Source: Verrucomicrobiia bacterium
Lineage (GTDB): Bacteria > Verrucomicrobiota > Verrucomicrobiia > Limisphaerales > UBA11358
Direction of reading: 5' to 3'
Assembly (NCBI GenBank): GCA_030038175.1
Contig: JASHPN010000428.1
Coordinates: 1 to 34,930 of the forward strand
Length of the DNA: 34,930 bases
Part shown: positions 1 through 7,978 of the stretch, piece by piece
How the letters are laid out: the number at the start of each line of letters is the position of its first letter
Numbering within the stretch: position 1 is the first letter of the stretch
Translations under genes and position numbers: made by a program
The notes under the pieces: model-generated
Database searches by the model: none
Seen by the model: the letters and a program-made list of their open reading frames with translations, nothing else
What the model was told of the DNA's origin: nothing

Positions 1-2
1 TG

Positions 3-110
3 ATTGTTTTTGGTTTTACCCTCCAGCTTTCCTCCGAATACGTGGTTAATTATCTGCGCCGGTTGCCCGAGGACTTGCTGGCCGTGGCCCAAATGATGGG
101 AGGCAAATAA
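3..110 (+). CDS. C-terminal end of an upstream flagellar gene, probably FliR (partial)
   Basis: An open frame enters from the left edge and ends at TAA 108-110, one base before the flhB start. Only about 35 residues are visible, ending in LLAVAQMMGGK. FliR is a polytopic inner-membrane subunit of the flagellar type III export gate and its gene commonly sits directly before flhB. The identification rests mainly on that position, because the visible residues carry no diagnostic motif. A TTG or GTG start inside the fragment cannot be excluded, but the tight junction with flhB favours the 3' end of a longer gene. Confidence 0.55.
   Translation: MVFGFTLQLSSEYVVNYLRRLPEDLLAVAQMMGGK
98..103 (+). 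promoter_or_regulatory. Ribosome binding site of flhB
   Basis: GGGAGG lies 8 bases before the GTG at 112 and overlaps the last codons of the upstream gene. It supports GTG 112 as the flhB start, since no ATG occurs nearby in that frame. Confidence 0.6.
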
Positions 111-111
111 C

Positions 112-1194
112 GTGGCGGAACAAACCGGAGAGAAGACCGAGCAACCGACGCCGCGCCGGCTGGAGGACGCGATCAAGCGAGGCCAAATCGCGCGCAGCGC
201 GGAAGTGCAAACCGTGTTTGTGTTGTTTGGCGCCATGGCTGCGCTGGCGTTTGCCGGACGCGAAATCTGGGAACAATTCGTCAGCGTTGCGGTCCTCACT
301 TTGAGCCATCTCCATGATACCGCCCTTTCGTCCAATTCGATCCAGGGTTACGGTCTTTCGGCCGCCTTTGTATTGGTCCGATGCGCCGGGCCGGTCATCC
401 TGGCAACCGCGGTTGCGGGGCTTCTGGCCGGCGGGATGCAAAACCGTTTCAATACCGCTTCCGAGGTGCTTACCCCCAATTGGAACCGCGTCAACCCGCT
501 GGAAGGATTTAAACGGATTTTTTCGACGCGAATGTTCGTCCCGAGCCTCGTGGGAATGGTCAAGTTTACATTTATCCTCGCTGTCACGGCCTCGCAAATC
601 CGCAGTGTGCTCAGTGATCCGATTTTTACCTCCGCCGTCAGCGCCGAGCGGCTGGCGCAGTTCCTGGGAGAATCGTGCCTGCGGATTCTGGTGCGCGTCG
701 GCCTGGGTCTTCTCATCATCGCGGCGGCGGATTACTCCTATCAATTTTGGCGCACGCAGCGGGATTTGATGATGACCAAAGACGAACTGAAAGAGGAAAT
801 GAAAAATTCCCAGGCCAATCAGCGCGTCAAATCCGCCCGCCGCAAGCGCCGCTCCATGTCCAAGGCCAAAGCCCTCGCCGCGGTTCCCCGGGCGGACGTG
901 GTGGTCACCAATCCCACCCATATTGCGGTGGCCCTCCGTTATGATCGCAAAACCATGCGCGCTCCCAAAGTCGTCGCCAAAGGCATCCGCCTGAATGCCG
1001 AAAAGATCCGCGAAATCGCCCGGCAACATCAGGTTCCGATCGTTGAAAACAAACCTCTGGCCCGGATGCTTTTTAAACATGGCCGCGTGGATGGCGAGAT
1101 TCCTGCTGAACTGTATGCGGCCGTTGCCGAAATTCTTGCCTGGGTTTACCGGGTGAATCGCTACCGCTATTACGCGGAGCAAAACCAGACCTGA
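112..1194 (+). CDS. flhB: FlhB, export-gate and substrate-switch protein
   Basis: FlhB is an inner-membrane component of the flagellar type III export apparatus; self-cleavage of its cytoplasmic domain switches export from rod/hook to filament-type substrates. The 360-residue length is normal. The N terminus (GEKTEQPTPRRLEDAIKRGQ) is the family signature. Hydrophobic segments fill roughly residues 35-210, then comes a basic cytoplasmic linker around 220-255. The autocleavage motif NPTH is intact at residues 267-270, followed by the conserved HIAVALRYD and the VPIVENKPLAR stretch. It starts at GTG 112 behind a good ribosome binding site. flhA follows after 7 bases, so the two are surely cotranscribed. 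Confidence 0.97.
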   Translation: MAEQTGEKTEQPTPRRLEDAIKRGQIARSAEVQTVFVLFGAMAALAFAGREIWEQFVSVAVLTLSHLHDTALSSNSIQGYGLSAAFVLVRCAGPVILATAVAGLLAGGMQNRFNTASEVLTPNWNRVNPLEGFKRIFSTRMFVPSLVGMVKFTFILAVTASQIRSVLSDPIFTSAVSAERLAQFLGESCLRILVRVGLGLLIIAAADYSYQFWRTQRDLMMTKDELKEEMKNSQANQRVKSARRKRRSMSKAKALAAVPRADVVVTNPTHIAVALRYDRKTMRAPKVVAKGIRLNAEKIREIARQHQVPIVENKPLARMLFKHGRVDGEIPAELYAAVAEILAWVYRVNRYRYYAEQNQT

Positions 1195-1201
1195 AAAATA
1201 C

Positions 1202-3310
1202 ATGGGTGCCTTAAGTGACAGAATGCGCAAGTTGCTCCGCTATGGAGATTTATGGCTTGTTTTCGCGTTGTTCGGCACGATTCTGTTATTGATATTGCCG
1301 GTGCCTCCGTTCGTGCTGGACCTGTTGTTGACCTGCAGTATCGGCATTTCACTTCTAACGCTCCTGGTCATTCTTTACCTGCGCAGTCCGGCAGAATTTA
1401 CCGGGTTCCCCACGCTGCTGCTCTTTATCACACTCTATCGGCTTGGCTTAAACGTATCGGCCACGCGCCTCATTTTGTTGAACGGTTACGCCGGCCACAT
1501 CATTCAGGCGTTCGGCAATTTTGTCGTGCGGGGAAACTATGTCGTTGGCCTGGTCGTTTTCCTCATCCTGGTGCTGATCAATTTCATCGTCATTACCAAA
1601 GGCGCCGGGCGCATTGCGGAGGTGGCCGCGCGTTTCACCCTTGACGCTTTGCCCGGCAAGCAAATGGCCATTGACGCCGAGCTCAACGCGGGTCTGATCA
1701 ACGAAAACGAAGCCCGCAGCCGCCGCCGCTCCCTGGAAGAGGAATCCGACTTTTACGGCGCCATGGACGGCGCCAGCAAATTTGTCCGGGGCGACGCCAT
1801 CGCCGCCATTCTGATTACGCTTATCAACATCATCGGCGGTTTTGCGGTGGGCATCGTGCAAAAGGGCATGACCGTGAGCGAAGCGCTCCAGCATTTTACG
1901 ATTTTGTCCATTGGCGATGGCTTGGTATCGCAGGTTCCGGCGCTGATCACTTCCACGGCGGCCGGTATTCTCATCACTCGTGCCACGGCGAAAAACGACC
2001 TGGGCCGGGAGTTGGGACGCCAGTTGCTCTTTTATCCGAAGGCGCTGACGATTCTTTCAATCATGCTGGCCGTTTTTTCGATTGTGCCGGGACTGCCGAT
2101 GTTGCCGTTCCTGACGCTGTCGGTTATAACCGGTTTGCTTTCGTATTCCATTCACCGGCACGGAACGCCGGAACTGGCGCCGGTTTCAAGCGGCGCCGCC
2201 GGCGGAACCCATGGCAAGCCCGGCGACGCCAAAACTGCGGGCCGCCCCGGCGATGCAAAAGCAACCGACAAGCTGGAAAACCTATTGACGCTCGATACTT
2301 TGCAAATTGAACTGAGCTACGGTCTCGTGCCGCTGGCGGATACGAAGAAAGGAGGCGACCTGCTCGAACGCGTGACCGGTGTGCGGCGGAACTTTGCCCA
2401 GGAGATGGGCATTCTGGTCCCGCCCATCCGTCTGCGTGACAATCTCCAATTGGGCGCCAATGAATATCGCTTTCTGCTCAAGGGCAATCCCGTGGCCCAG
2501 GGCCAGATCCTGCCGGGACAGTGGCTGGCCATGAATGCCACGCACAGCAAGACCGTCTTGAAAGGCGTTCCCACGGTGGAACCGGTTTACCAATTGCCCG
2601 CCACCTGGGTCACCAGCGTTGAACGCAAGTCCGCTGAAATGGCCGGCTACACCGTCGTGGATGCGCCCTCGGTGCTCGTGACCCATCTTTCGGAAACCAT
2701 CCGCCGGCGCTGCCACGAAATCCTGACCCGCCAGGACGTGCAGGTGCTGCTGGACAACCTGAAACAGACCAATCCCGCCGTCGTCAACGAACTCATCCCG
2801 GCCCAATTAAGCATCGGCCAGGTCCAACGAATCCTGCAAAACCTTTTGGCGGAAGGCATCTCCATTCGCAATCTGGCGGGCATCCTCGAAAAAGTCGGGG
2901 ATTTTGCCGCTACCACCAAAAGTCCCGATGAACTTTCGGAATACGCCCGGCGCGCCCTGGGTGCGCAGATTACCAAGCCGTTTCAAACCCCGGCCGGGGC
3001 GCTGCGCGCCATCACCATTGATCCTAAACTCGAGCAACAGTTGGCCCAGAATGTGCGCCAGTCTCTTTCGGAAGTTGCCCTGGTGATTGAGCCGAGGCTG
3101 GCGCGGCATATCATCGAAACGCTTTCGAAATTCGTGCAGCAAATGATTTCGGCAGGGCAGCAGCCGGTCGTTTTATGCGCGCCCCAGTTGCGCCTGGCCT
3201 TCAAACGCTTTTTTGAAAATTCATTCAGCGATCTCGCCGTATTGTCTTACGCGGAAATTCCCGCGCGCATGCAGGTCCAAAATGCTGCCATCATCCCAGG
3301 TTCTGAATAG
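1202..3310 (+). CDS. flhA: FlhA, flagellar export-gate protein
   Basis: FlhA forms the nonameric inner-membrane ring of the flagellar type III export gate; its cytoplasmic domain docks chaperone-substrate complexes and its membrane part couples export to the proton motive force. The 702 residues match the family. Membrane segments span about residues 15-315. The conserved cytoplasmic FHIPEP loop (ITKGAGRIAEVAARFTLDAL onward) is present, with FVRGDAI placing an aspartate at residue 198, equivalent to the essential Asp208 of Salmonella. A Gly/Ala/Lys-rich linker (about 322-360) leads to the C-terminal cytoplasmic domain. No clear Shine-Dalgarno precedes ATG 1202, which fits coupling to flhB just upstream. 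Confidence 0.97.
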   Translation: MGALSDRMRKLLRYGDLWLVFALFGTILLLILPVPPFVLDLLLTCSIGISLLTLLVILYLRSPAEFTGFPTLLLFITLYRLGLNVSATRLILLNGYAGHIIQAFGNFVVRGNYVVGLVVFLILVLINFIVITKGAGRIAEVAARFTLDALPGKQMAIDAELNAGLINENEARSRRRSLEEESDFYGAMDGASKFVRGDAIAAILITLINIIGGFAVGIVQKGMTVSEALQHFTILSIGDGLVSQVPALITSTAAGILITRATAKNDLGRELGRQLLFYPKALTILSIMLAVFSIVPGLPMLPFLTLSVITGLLSYSIHRHGTPELAPVSSGAAGGTHGKPGDAKTAGRPGDAKATDKLENLLTLDTLQIELSYGLVPLADTKKGGDLLERVTGVRRNFAQEMGILVPPIRLRDNLQLGANEYRFLLKGNPVAQGQILPGQWLAMNATHSKTVLKGVPTVEPVYQLPATWVTSVERKSAEMAGYTVVDAPSVLVTHLSETIRRRCHEILTRQDVQVLLDNLKQTNPAVVNELIPAQLSIGQVQRILQNLLAEGISIRNLAGILEKVGDFAATTKSPDELSEYARRALGAQITKPFQTPAGALRAITIDPKLEQQLAQNVRQSLSEVALVIEPRLARHIIETLSKFVQQMISAGQQPVVLCAPQLRLAFKRFFENSFSDLAVLSYAEIPARMQVQNAAIIPGSE

Positions 3311-3313
3311 ACC

Positions 3314-4630
3314 ATGCAATTAGTCGCTTTCACCGCAAAAAATCCGGGCTCCGCGCTGGCGCAGGTCCATGAGCGCCTCGGTCCGGATGCGGTCATTGTC
3401 AGCGTCCGCCAAAAACGGCCCGGCGGCCTGTCGTGGTTATGGAACAGCCGAAACATTGAAGTCACAGCCTGCGTCCCCGGTCACGAACCGGAGCGCGGCC
3501 CCGCGGGAGGCGCGGCCGCTTCAACCTCCGACGCCAAAGGGTCGCCCATGCGGTACCGCCTCTCGCAGGACCGTGCCCCAATGGCGGCTCATGAAGAAAC
3601 GGAACTCGAACGACAATTCCGCGCCGTCCACGGAGAGCCGCGCCTTCCAAAATCCACCGTGCCCCCGGCCACCCCTCCCATCGCCCGGCAAACCATTCTT
3701 CCTCTCCCAGTCGGAGAGGGCCGGGGTGAGGGCGAGCCCGGCAATCGCCGAGTCCACGAGGCTCTGAATGACAGGGCTCATGGGGAGAGAGTGCCGTTTG
3801 AAGGAAAACCTCAGCCGGCCCACGGAAAGCCCGGCCCCGCCTCCCGCATGGCCCTCGAACGTTCCGTGCCGGGACCACTGAATGGGCGCTGGCGCAGCAT
3901 TGGCTGGCTCGAGACCCATGGCCTTTTGCCGGCGTTCACCAGCCAACTCGAGGAAAAGGCGAATGTCTTGTATGGCCGCAAGTCGTTGCCGACAATGCAG
4001 GCGGAATGGTCGGCCGTCACGGATCTGATTGTTTGCCATTGGCTTCCGGCGCGGCAGGCCATCTCGGGCACCGGCCGGCCTCACGTATTCATCGGGCCTC
4101 CCGGCTCCGGCAAAACCACTGTTCTGTGCAAATGGATGTCCCTGGCAGTTCTATTCCAGCAGCATCGAGTCAGGGTGTGGCGGCTTGATGGCTACTCCGC
4201 CAACAGCGCCGACTTTTTGGCGTTGCATTGCGAGGCAACCGGCGCGCCTTTGGAACGTTTTTGGGAAAGACCGGATGAAGAGGCGGACCTTCAATTTGTG
4301 GATTTGCCGGGCGTTGATCCACGGAACGAAAGCGCCATGTCCTCGCTCAGTGATCAACTGTCCGCCCTTCCGAATCCCCACGTTCATCTGGTGCTGAACG
4401 CCGCCTATGAAAGTTCGATTTTGCTGGAGCAGTTCCGCGCTTTCGAGTGTTTCGGTCCGGAAGACCTCATCTTCACGCATTTGGACGAAGAGACGCGCCG
4501 TGTCAAACTGTGGAACTTCGTGTTAGGCACAAAATGTCCAATTAGTTTCCTGAGCGCCGGGCAAAAAATTCCCGGTGATTTTCACCGGGCTGAACCGGCG
4601 CTGCTCTTTCCGCAAAAAAACAATGGATAA
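3314..4630 (+). CDS. flhF: Divergent FlhF-type SRP GTPase homologue
   Basis: FlhF is an SRP-family GTPase that helps place and start flagella. Evidence here is position (after flhA, before the sigma factor), an N-terminal region like other FlhF proteins (residues 1-55) and a C-terminal NG-type domain (about 230-438). The P-loop GPPGSGKT is intact at 261-268. Other motifs have drifted from family consensus: DTYR is DGYS, DTAGR is DLPGV (330-334) and TKxD is THLD (388-391), while the closing GQ is kept (416-417). GTP specificity or activation may therefore differ. Residues 56-225 are a Pro/Arg-rich linker whose coding DNA contains a dispersed hairpin repeat near 3695-3738. It starts 3 bases after flhA. 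Confidence 0.82.
   Translation: MQLVAFTAKNPGSALAQVHERLGPDAVIVSVRQKRPGGLSWLWNSRNIEVTACVPGHEPERGPAGGAAASTSDAKGSPMRYRLSQDRAPMAAHEETELERQFRAVHGEPRLPKSTVPPATPPIARQTILPLPVGEGRGEGEPGNRRVHEALNDRAHGERVPFEGKPQPAHGKPGPASRMALERSVPGPLNGRWRSIGWLETHGLLPAFTSQLEEKANVLYGRKSLPTMQAEWSAVTDLIVCHWLPARQAISGTGRPHVFIGPPGSGKTTVLCKWMSLAVLFQQHRVRVWRLDGYSANSADFLALHCEATGAPLERFWERPDEEADLQFVDLPGVDPRNESAMSSLSDQLSALPNPHVHLVLNAAYESSILLEQFRAFECFGPEDLIFTHLDEETRRVKLWNFVLGTKCPISFLSAGQKIPGDFHRAEPALLFPQKNNG
3695..3738 (+). repeat. REP-like hairpin repeat, copy 1, inside flhF
   Basis: The stem CCTCTCC (3701-3707) pairs with GGAGAGG (3713-3719) and is followed by the CCGGGGTGAGGG tail seen in the other copies near 11.3, 11.4 and 22.4 kb. 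It is read in frame as LPLPVGEGRGEGEP in the FlhF linker, so it adds sequence without breaking the gene. Confidence 0.8.
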
Positions 4631-4700
4631 ACCATAATTTTAAAATGAAGCGCGCTGCCGGCCTGCGCTGGCAGCTATTTTGCTAAGCCGTCCAACAGGA

Positions 4701-4943
4701 ATGAAGTCTTTTATGATTTTGTGGTCCATCGCCGGGTTTCTTACGGGCATCGGATGCAGCGTGGCGGGTAATTGCCCATGGTCCACCGCTTTTTGGCGTG
4801 GTTGCGTTGCCGCCCTGGTCACGGCGGTTTTGGCCCGGTGGTGGGGCCAGATTTGGCTCGACAGCCTGCGCGATTCCATTCGCCAGCGCCAATACCGCCG
4901 GACCGCCCCCATAATCAAAAGCAAACCAACAACTAAAACGTGA
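4701..4943 (+). CDS. Small two-helix membrane protein between flhF and the sigma factor
   Basis: I do not recognise a family. The 80-residue product has two likely membrane helices (about residues 5-22 and 36-50) and a basic C-terminal tail (RQRQYRRTAPIIKSK). ATG 4701 follows a weak AGGA; a TTG at 4680 would add seven residues. The stop overlaps the sigma-factor start as GTGA, the coupling pattern used all along this block, which argues the gene is real. In many polar flagellates this slot holds flhG, and nothing here resembles that MinD-type ATPase. A role in flagellar placement or stator assembly is only a guess from location. Confidence 0.65.
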   Translation: MKSFMILWSIAGFLTGIGCSVAGNCPWSTAFWRGCVAALVTAVLARWWGQIWLDSLRDSIRQRQYRRTAPIIKSKPTTKT

Positions 4944-5776
4944 GCACCCTTAGTGCGACATCAGAAGCCGTGACCGTGGCGGGTAATCCCAATCCCACCG
5001 CCCAGGATTTATGGCGGCGTTACCATCAGCGCGCCGATGCCGACGCCGAAAATGCGTTGATTGAGCAATATTTGCCCCTGGTGTCATCCATCGTCGCCCG
5101 GCTGGCCATGACCTTGCCCGAACACGTGGACCACGGCGACCTTTACAGCTCCGGGCTGGTCGGACTGTTGCAGGCCCTCCGGAATTACGATCCCGCCTGC
5201 GGCGCGTCGTTTGAAACCTACGCGCGGACCCGCGTTCGCGGCGCCATGCTGGACGAATTGCGCAAGATGGATTGGGTGCCGCGGACGGTGCACGAGAAAG
5301 CCAGGAAGATCCAGGCCGTGATCGCGCAGCTCGAACAAAAACTCGGCCGGACGCCCACGGAAGCGCAAATGGCCAAAGCCTTGAATCTTTCTCCGGGCGA
5401 TTATGAAAAACTGCTCAACGAAATCCGGCCCGCGGCTTTTGTGTGCCTGGACACCGTGACCGCGGGGGAGGATTCCGGAGACCTGTATGAGGTCGTGGCC
5501 AATTCCGCGGATGAAAGTCCGCTGGAGCAAATTTCGCAGCGGGAACTCAAACGCCTCATCCGGGCGCGGCTCAAGGAATTGCCGGAAATGCAGCGCAAAG
5601 TCCTCGCGCTTTATTACGGGGAAGAACTGCACTTGCGGGAAATCGCCGAAGTCGTCGGCCTTACTGAATCGCGCATTTGCCAGATTCACGCCCAGGCAAT
5701 CCTTTCCATTCGCGCCTACCTCCAGAGATTTGAAGCCGGCCTGGCCGGCCAGCCCGCAACCATCAACAGCACATGA
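4940..5776 (+). CDS. fliA: FliA/WhiG-family sigma factor (sigma-28)
   Basis: This sigma factor directs RNA polymerase to late flagellar promoters. The 278 residues hold region 2 (about 25-110, with the YSSGLVGLLQALRNYDP and FETYARTRVRGAMLDELR blocks and the DWVPR that opens region 3), region 3 (about 110-170) and region 4 (about 215-265, LPEMQRKVLALYYGEELHLR and an HTH reading VVGLTESRICQIH). There is no region 1.1, as expected for this group. It starts at GTG 4940, overlapping the small membrane ORF, and its stop overlaps the motA ATG (ATGA at 5773). No FlgM anti-sigma factor gene was found in the window. Confidence 0.95.
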   Translation: MSTLSATSEAVTVAGNPNPTAQDLWRRYHQRADADAENALIEQYLPLVSSIVARLAMTLPEHVDHGDLYSSGLVGLLQALRNYDPACGASFETYARTRVRGAMLDELRKMDWVPRTVHEKARKIQAVIAQLEQKLGRTPTEAQMAKALNLSPGDYEKLLNEIRPAAFVCLDTVTAGEDSGDLYEVVANSADESPLEQISQRELKRLIRARLKELPEMQRKVLALYYGEELHLREIAEVVGLTESRICQIHAQAILSIRAYLQRFEAGLAGQPATINST

Positions 5777-6636
5777 TCATTCTTGTCGGCATTTCGGTCG
5801 TTATTCTCTGTGTCTTCGGCGGATTTGTTTTTGGCGGAGGCCACCTGCTGGTTTTGATTCATCCCAATGAAATCATCATTATTGGCGGCGGCGCTTTGGG
5901 CGCGTTGATGATCATGTCCCCGCGCAAAGTGCTGGTGGATATCATCAAGGGGTTGGTGACGTGCCTGAAGGGCGCGCCCCATTCCCGCGCGGCCTACGAA
6001 GACCTGCTAAAGGTGCTGTACGAACTGTTTTTAATCGGCCGGCGCAACGGCATGATCGCCCTTGAAGAACACGTTTTGGACCCGGCCAACAGTTCCATCT
6101 TTAAAAAATATCCCCTCTTCAGCAACAACCAGGAAGCCGTGAGTTTTCTTTGCGGCAGTTTGCGGCCCATCATTGACGGCAAAATCAAACCCGACCAGCT
6201 CCGCCTGCTGCTCGATACTGAAATCGAACAGCTCGAAGTTGAATCTCATGCGCCCATCAATGTTCTCGCCAAAACGGCGGATTCCATGCCCGGCTTCGGG
6301 ATTGTCGCCGCCGTGCTGGGGATCATTATTACGATGGCCTCGATTTCCGGCGCGGTGGAGCAAATTGGCATTGAAGTGGCCGCGGCGCTGGTCGGCACTT
6401 TCCTGGGTATCCTGCTCGCGTACGGGTTTCTCACGCCTTTAGCGACCAATTTGGAATTCATCACCATGGCCGAACTGGATTACATCAAGTGCATCGCCTC
6501 GTGTGTCACCGGGTTTGCCGGGGGCATGGCGCCGGTGACCGCGGTCGAATTGGGCCGGCGCGGCTTGAACAGCGAATTGCGCCCGACGGCCGAAGAGATG
6601 GAGGAAATGTTCAAAGAGGTCAAACTTGAAAAGTAA
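5773..6636 (+). CDS. motA: MotA, flagellar stator subunit
   Basis: MotA forms the inner-membrane stator ring with MotB and turns ion flow into torque. The 287-residue protein has the four-helix MotA layout with two helices near the N terminus, a long cytoplasmic loop (about 55-165) and two near the C terminus. MPGFGIVAAVLGI carries the conserved proline at residue 173, and GGMAPVTAVELGRR carries the second one at 254. The C-terminal tail is acidic (EEMEEMFKEV). Its ATG overlaps the sigma-factor stop and motB follows after 6 bases. Confidence 0.96.
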   Translation: MIILVGISVVILCVFGGFVFGGGHLLVLIHPNEIIIIGGGALGALMIMSPRKVLVDIIKGLVTCLKGAPHSRAAYEDLLKVLYELFLIGRRNGMIALEEHVLDPANSSIFKKYPLFSNNQEAVSFLCGSLRPIIDGKIKPDQLRLLLDTEIEQLEVESHAPINVLAKTADSMPGFGIVAAVLGIIITMASISGAVEQIGIEVAAALVGTFLGILLAYGFLTPLATNLEFITMAELDYIKCIASCVTGFAGGMAPVTAVELGRRGLNSELRPTAEEMEEMFKEVKLEK

Positions 6637-6642
6637 TTTGCC

Positions 6643-7422
6643 GTGAAAAAACCTCACCGAGACCATGGCGTTTGGAAAGTGGCCTATGCCGATTTTACGA
6701 CCGCCATGATGGCCTTGTTTCTTTGCCTCTGGCTCACGGCCCAGGACCAGAAAATCAAGGACGCCGTCGAGCGCGCCTTTCGCAATCCCTTTTCATCCGT
6801 CACCAAGGAATCGGTCGGACTCATTCCCAGCAAGGACGCCTCGGCCACCTTCCAGCAACATGGCAAATTTCAATCCGTTTCCGCCGTCGAAATGGAAACC
6901 ATGCGGCATCTGAGCGAGGACTTAAGCAAACTGCTCAAGCCCGATGAAAATGTCTCCACCTTGAGAATTGACCTGACTCCCGAAGGGCTGAACATCAACA
7001 TCTTTGACCGCGCGCATAAACCCATTTTCCAGCCGGGCACCGCGACCTTTACCGATTACGGGTCGTGGGTGTTCAGCACGCTTGGATGGGAAATTTCGAG
7101 GTACAGCACCTTCCGGCTTGAACTGGAAGGGCACACTGAGTCGAAAACTGAATCCGGCGGGGACGACCATGACCAATGGGACCTGTCCACCGACCGCGCC
7201 AATGCCGCGCGCCGTATCCTCGTCGAAAACGGCGTCTTGATGGGGCAAATCTCAAAAATATCCGGTTTTGCCGATACCGTGCCCATGCCGGGCTATGCGC
7301 CCACGGATGAAATCAACCGGCGCGTGACGGTTTTATTGAGGTTAAAAGAATCCGTGGACGCCCTGACGAACACACCCGATGTGGATCGGCCCACAACCGT
7401 GCCCAATGATAACTCAAACTGA
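6643..7422 (+). CDS. motB: MotB, peptidoglycan-anchored stator subunit
   Basis: MotB anchors the stator to peptidoglycan and carries the ion-binding aspartate. The 259 residues start at GTG 6643. The plug/helix region WKVAYADFTTAMMALFLCLW puts the ion-binding aspartate at residue 17, equivalent to E. coli Asp32. An OmpA-like peptidoglycan-binding domain fills about 110-240, with the ELEGHTES, LSTDRANAARRIL and NRRVTVLL blocks typical of that fold. The sequence suits a proton motor better than a sodium motor, but that is inference. The end overlaps the next small ORF by 17 bases. Confidence 0.95.
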   Translation: MKKPHRDHGVWKVAYADFTTAMMALFLCLWLTAQDQKIKDAVERAFRNPFSSVTKESVGLIPSKDASATFQQHGKFQSVSAVEMETMRHLSEDLSKLLKPDENVSTLRIDLTPEGLNINIFDRAHKPIFQPGTATFTDYGSWVFSTLGWEISRYSTFRLELEGHTESKTESGGDDHDQWDLSTDRANAARRILVENGVLMGQISKISGFADTVPMPGYAPTDEINRRVTVLLRLKESVDALTNTPDVDRPTTVPNDNSN

Positions 7423-7693
7423 CACTTTCGTGCCCCTGGTAGCCTCTTCCCCTTCCGATCCACAACGGGAATTCAAAGTCACCGTCATACCACAAGCTGG
7501 CCAGCCCCAGGCCTTCCACCCGGTGGGAAGCGCCGGCGAAGGGCAGGGTGCCTTTCCTAAAAAGCAAAATTGCGAGCCGCAGCTTTCCGTGCAACGCGAG
7601 GGCGACAAAATCACCAATATCCGCATCCAATGCCGGTGCGGCCAGACTATTGACGTGGCCTGTGTCTATGATAAGCACGCGCGGGCGTCATAA
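7406..7693 (+). CDS. Small conserved-looking protein with C-terminal CxC motif
   Basis: Function unknown. The 95-residue product from ATG 7406 overlaps the motB end by 17 bases; GTG 7379 would lengthen it by nine residues. The N-terminal half is Pro/Gln/Ser-rich and probably disordered. The C-terminal part (ITNIRIQCRCGQTIDVACVY) looks like a compact beta unit with three cysteines, two as CRC, which could bind a metal. Similar short proteins near motAB in other Verrucomicrobiota or Planctomycetota would confirm it, but I cannot search here. Position suggests a flagellar or stator accessory role. Confidence 0.6.
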   Translation: MITQTDTFVPLVASSPSDPQREFKVTVIPQAGQPQAFHPVGSAGEGQGAFPKKQNCEPQLSVQREGDKITNIRIQCRCGQTIDVACVYDKHARAS

Positions 7694-7717
7694 AGTATTT
7701 GCGTCCGATTTCGGCCG

Positions 7718-7775
7718 GAGCGCGGCTGGGTCCCGTCTGCGGAACCAGCCGCAGCGGCTGCGACTGGGGTTCCAT
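7718..7775 (+). repeat. GAGCGCG-CT hairpin repeat, copy A
   Basis: The arms GCGGCTGG (7722-7729) and CCAGCCGC (7745-7752) form a perfect 8-bp stem. The stretch continues as GCAGCG then GCTGCGACTG (7757-7766). The same layout recurs at 9543-9600 with a matched change in both arms, so this is a repeat family with a conserved hairpin. It lies in the gap between the CxC ORF and flgF. Confidence 0.7.
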
Positions 7776-7830
7776 TGTCGTGAAACGACCCAGGCATAGT
7801 AGCCGTTTTTGGCCCGTCACATTTTTAATC

Positions 7831-7860
7831 CATTCGTGTCAATTCGTGCAATTAGTGTCT
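7831..7860 (+). repeat. Three imperfect 10-bp tandem repeats (ATTCGTG type)
   Basis: CATTCGTGTC, AATTCGTGCA and ATTAGTGTCT follow each other with a 10-bp period, one helical turn. Such ATTCGTG decamers are often scattered in Verrucomicrobiota genomes, to my recollection. The 285-bp gap between 7694 and 7978 otherwise holds the hairpin at 7718 and no gene or clear promoter that I can support. Confidence 0.5.
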
Positions 7861-7978
7861 CGCGGTTCGCCCGGCAATTTCTGCTGACTACCGTGGGAAT
7901 CTTTTTCCCCGATTGGAAAAAACCCTGCAAAACCCCCAAAAATATCACGTGGCATATCTGCTGCTCAGCGGCCTCCTT

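Noticed and set aside
46-1230. Minus-strand open frame of about 390 codons opposite flhB
   Set aside because: It mirrors the codon pattern of flhB, is rich in Arg, His and Gly, has no recognisable domain and covers an unmistakable plus-strand gene.
7691-7715. TAAAGTAT as a possible sigma-28 promoter -35 element upstream of flgF
   Set aside because: At the 11-base spacing expected for sigma-28 promoters the downstream bases are TTCGGCCG, not GCCGATAA; a CGAT occurs only at a wrong spacing of seven.
7831-7860. Decamer array as a CRISPR or phage attachment site
   Set aside because: Units are 10 bp with no spacers, and no cas or integrase gene is present in the window.
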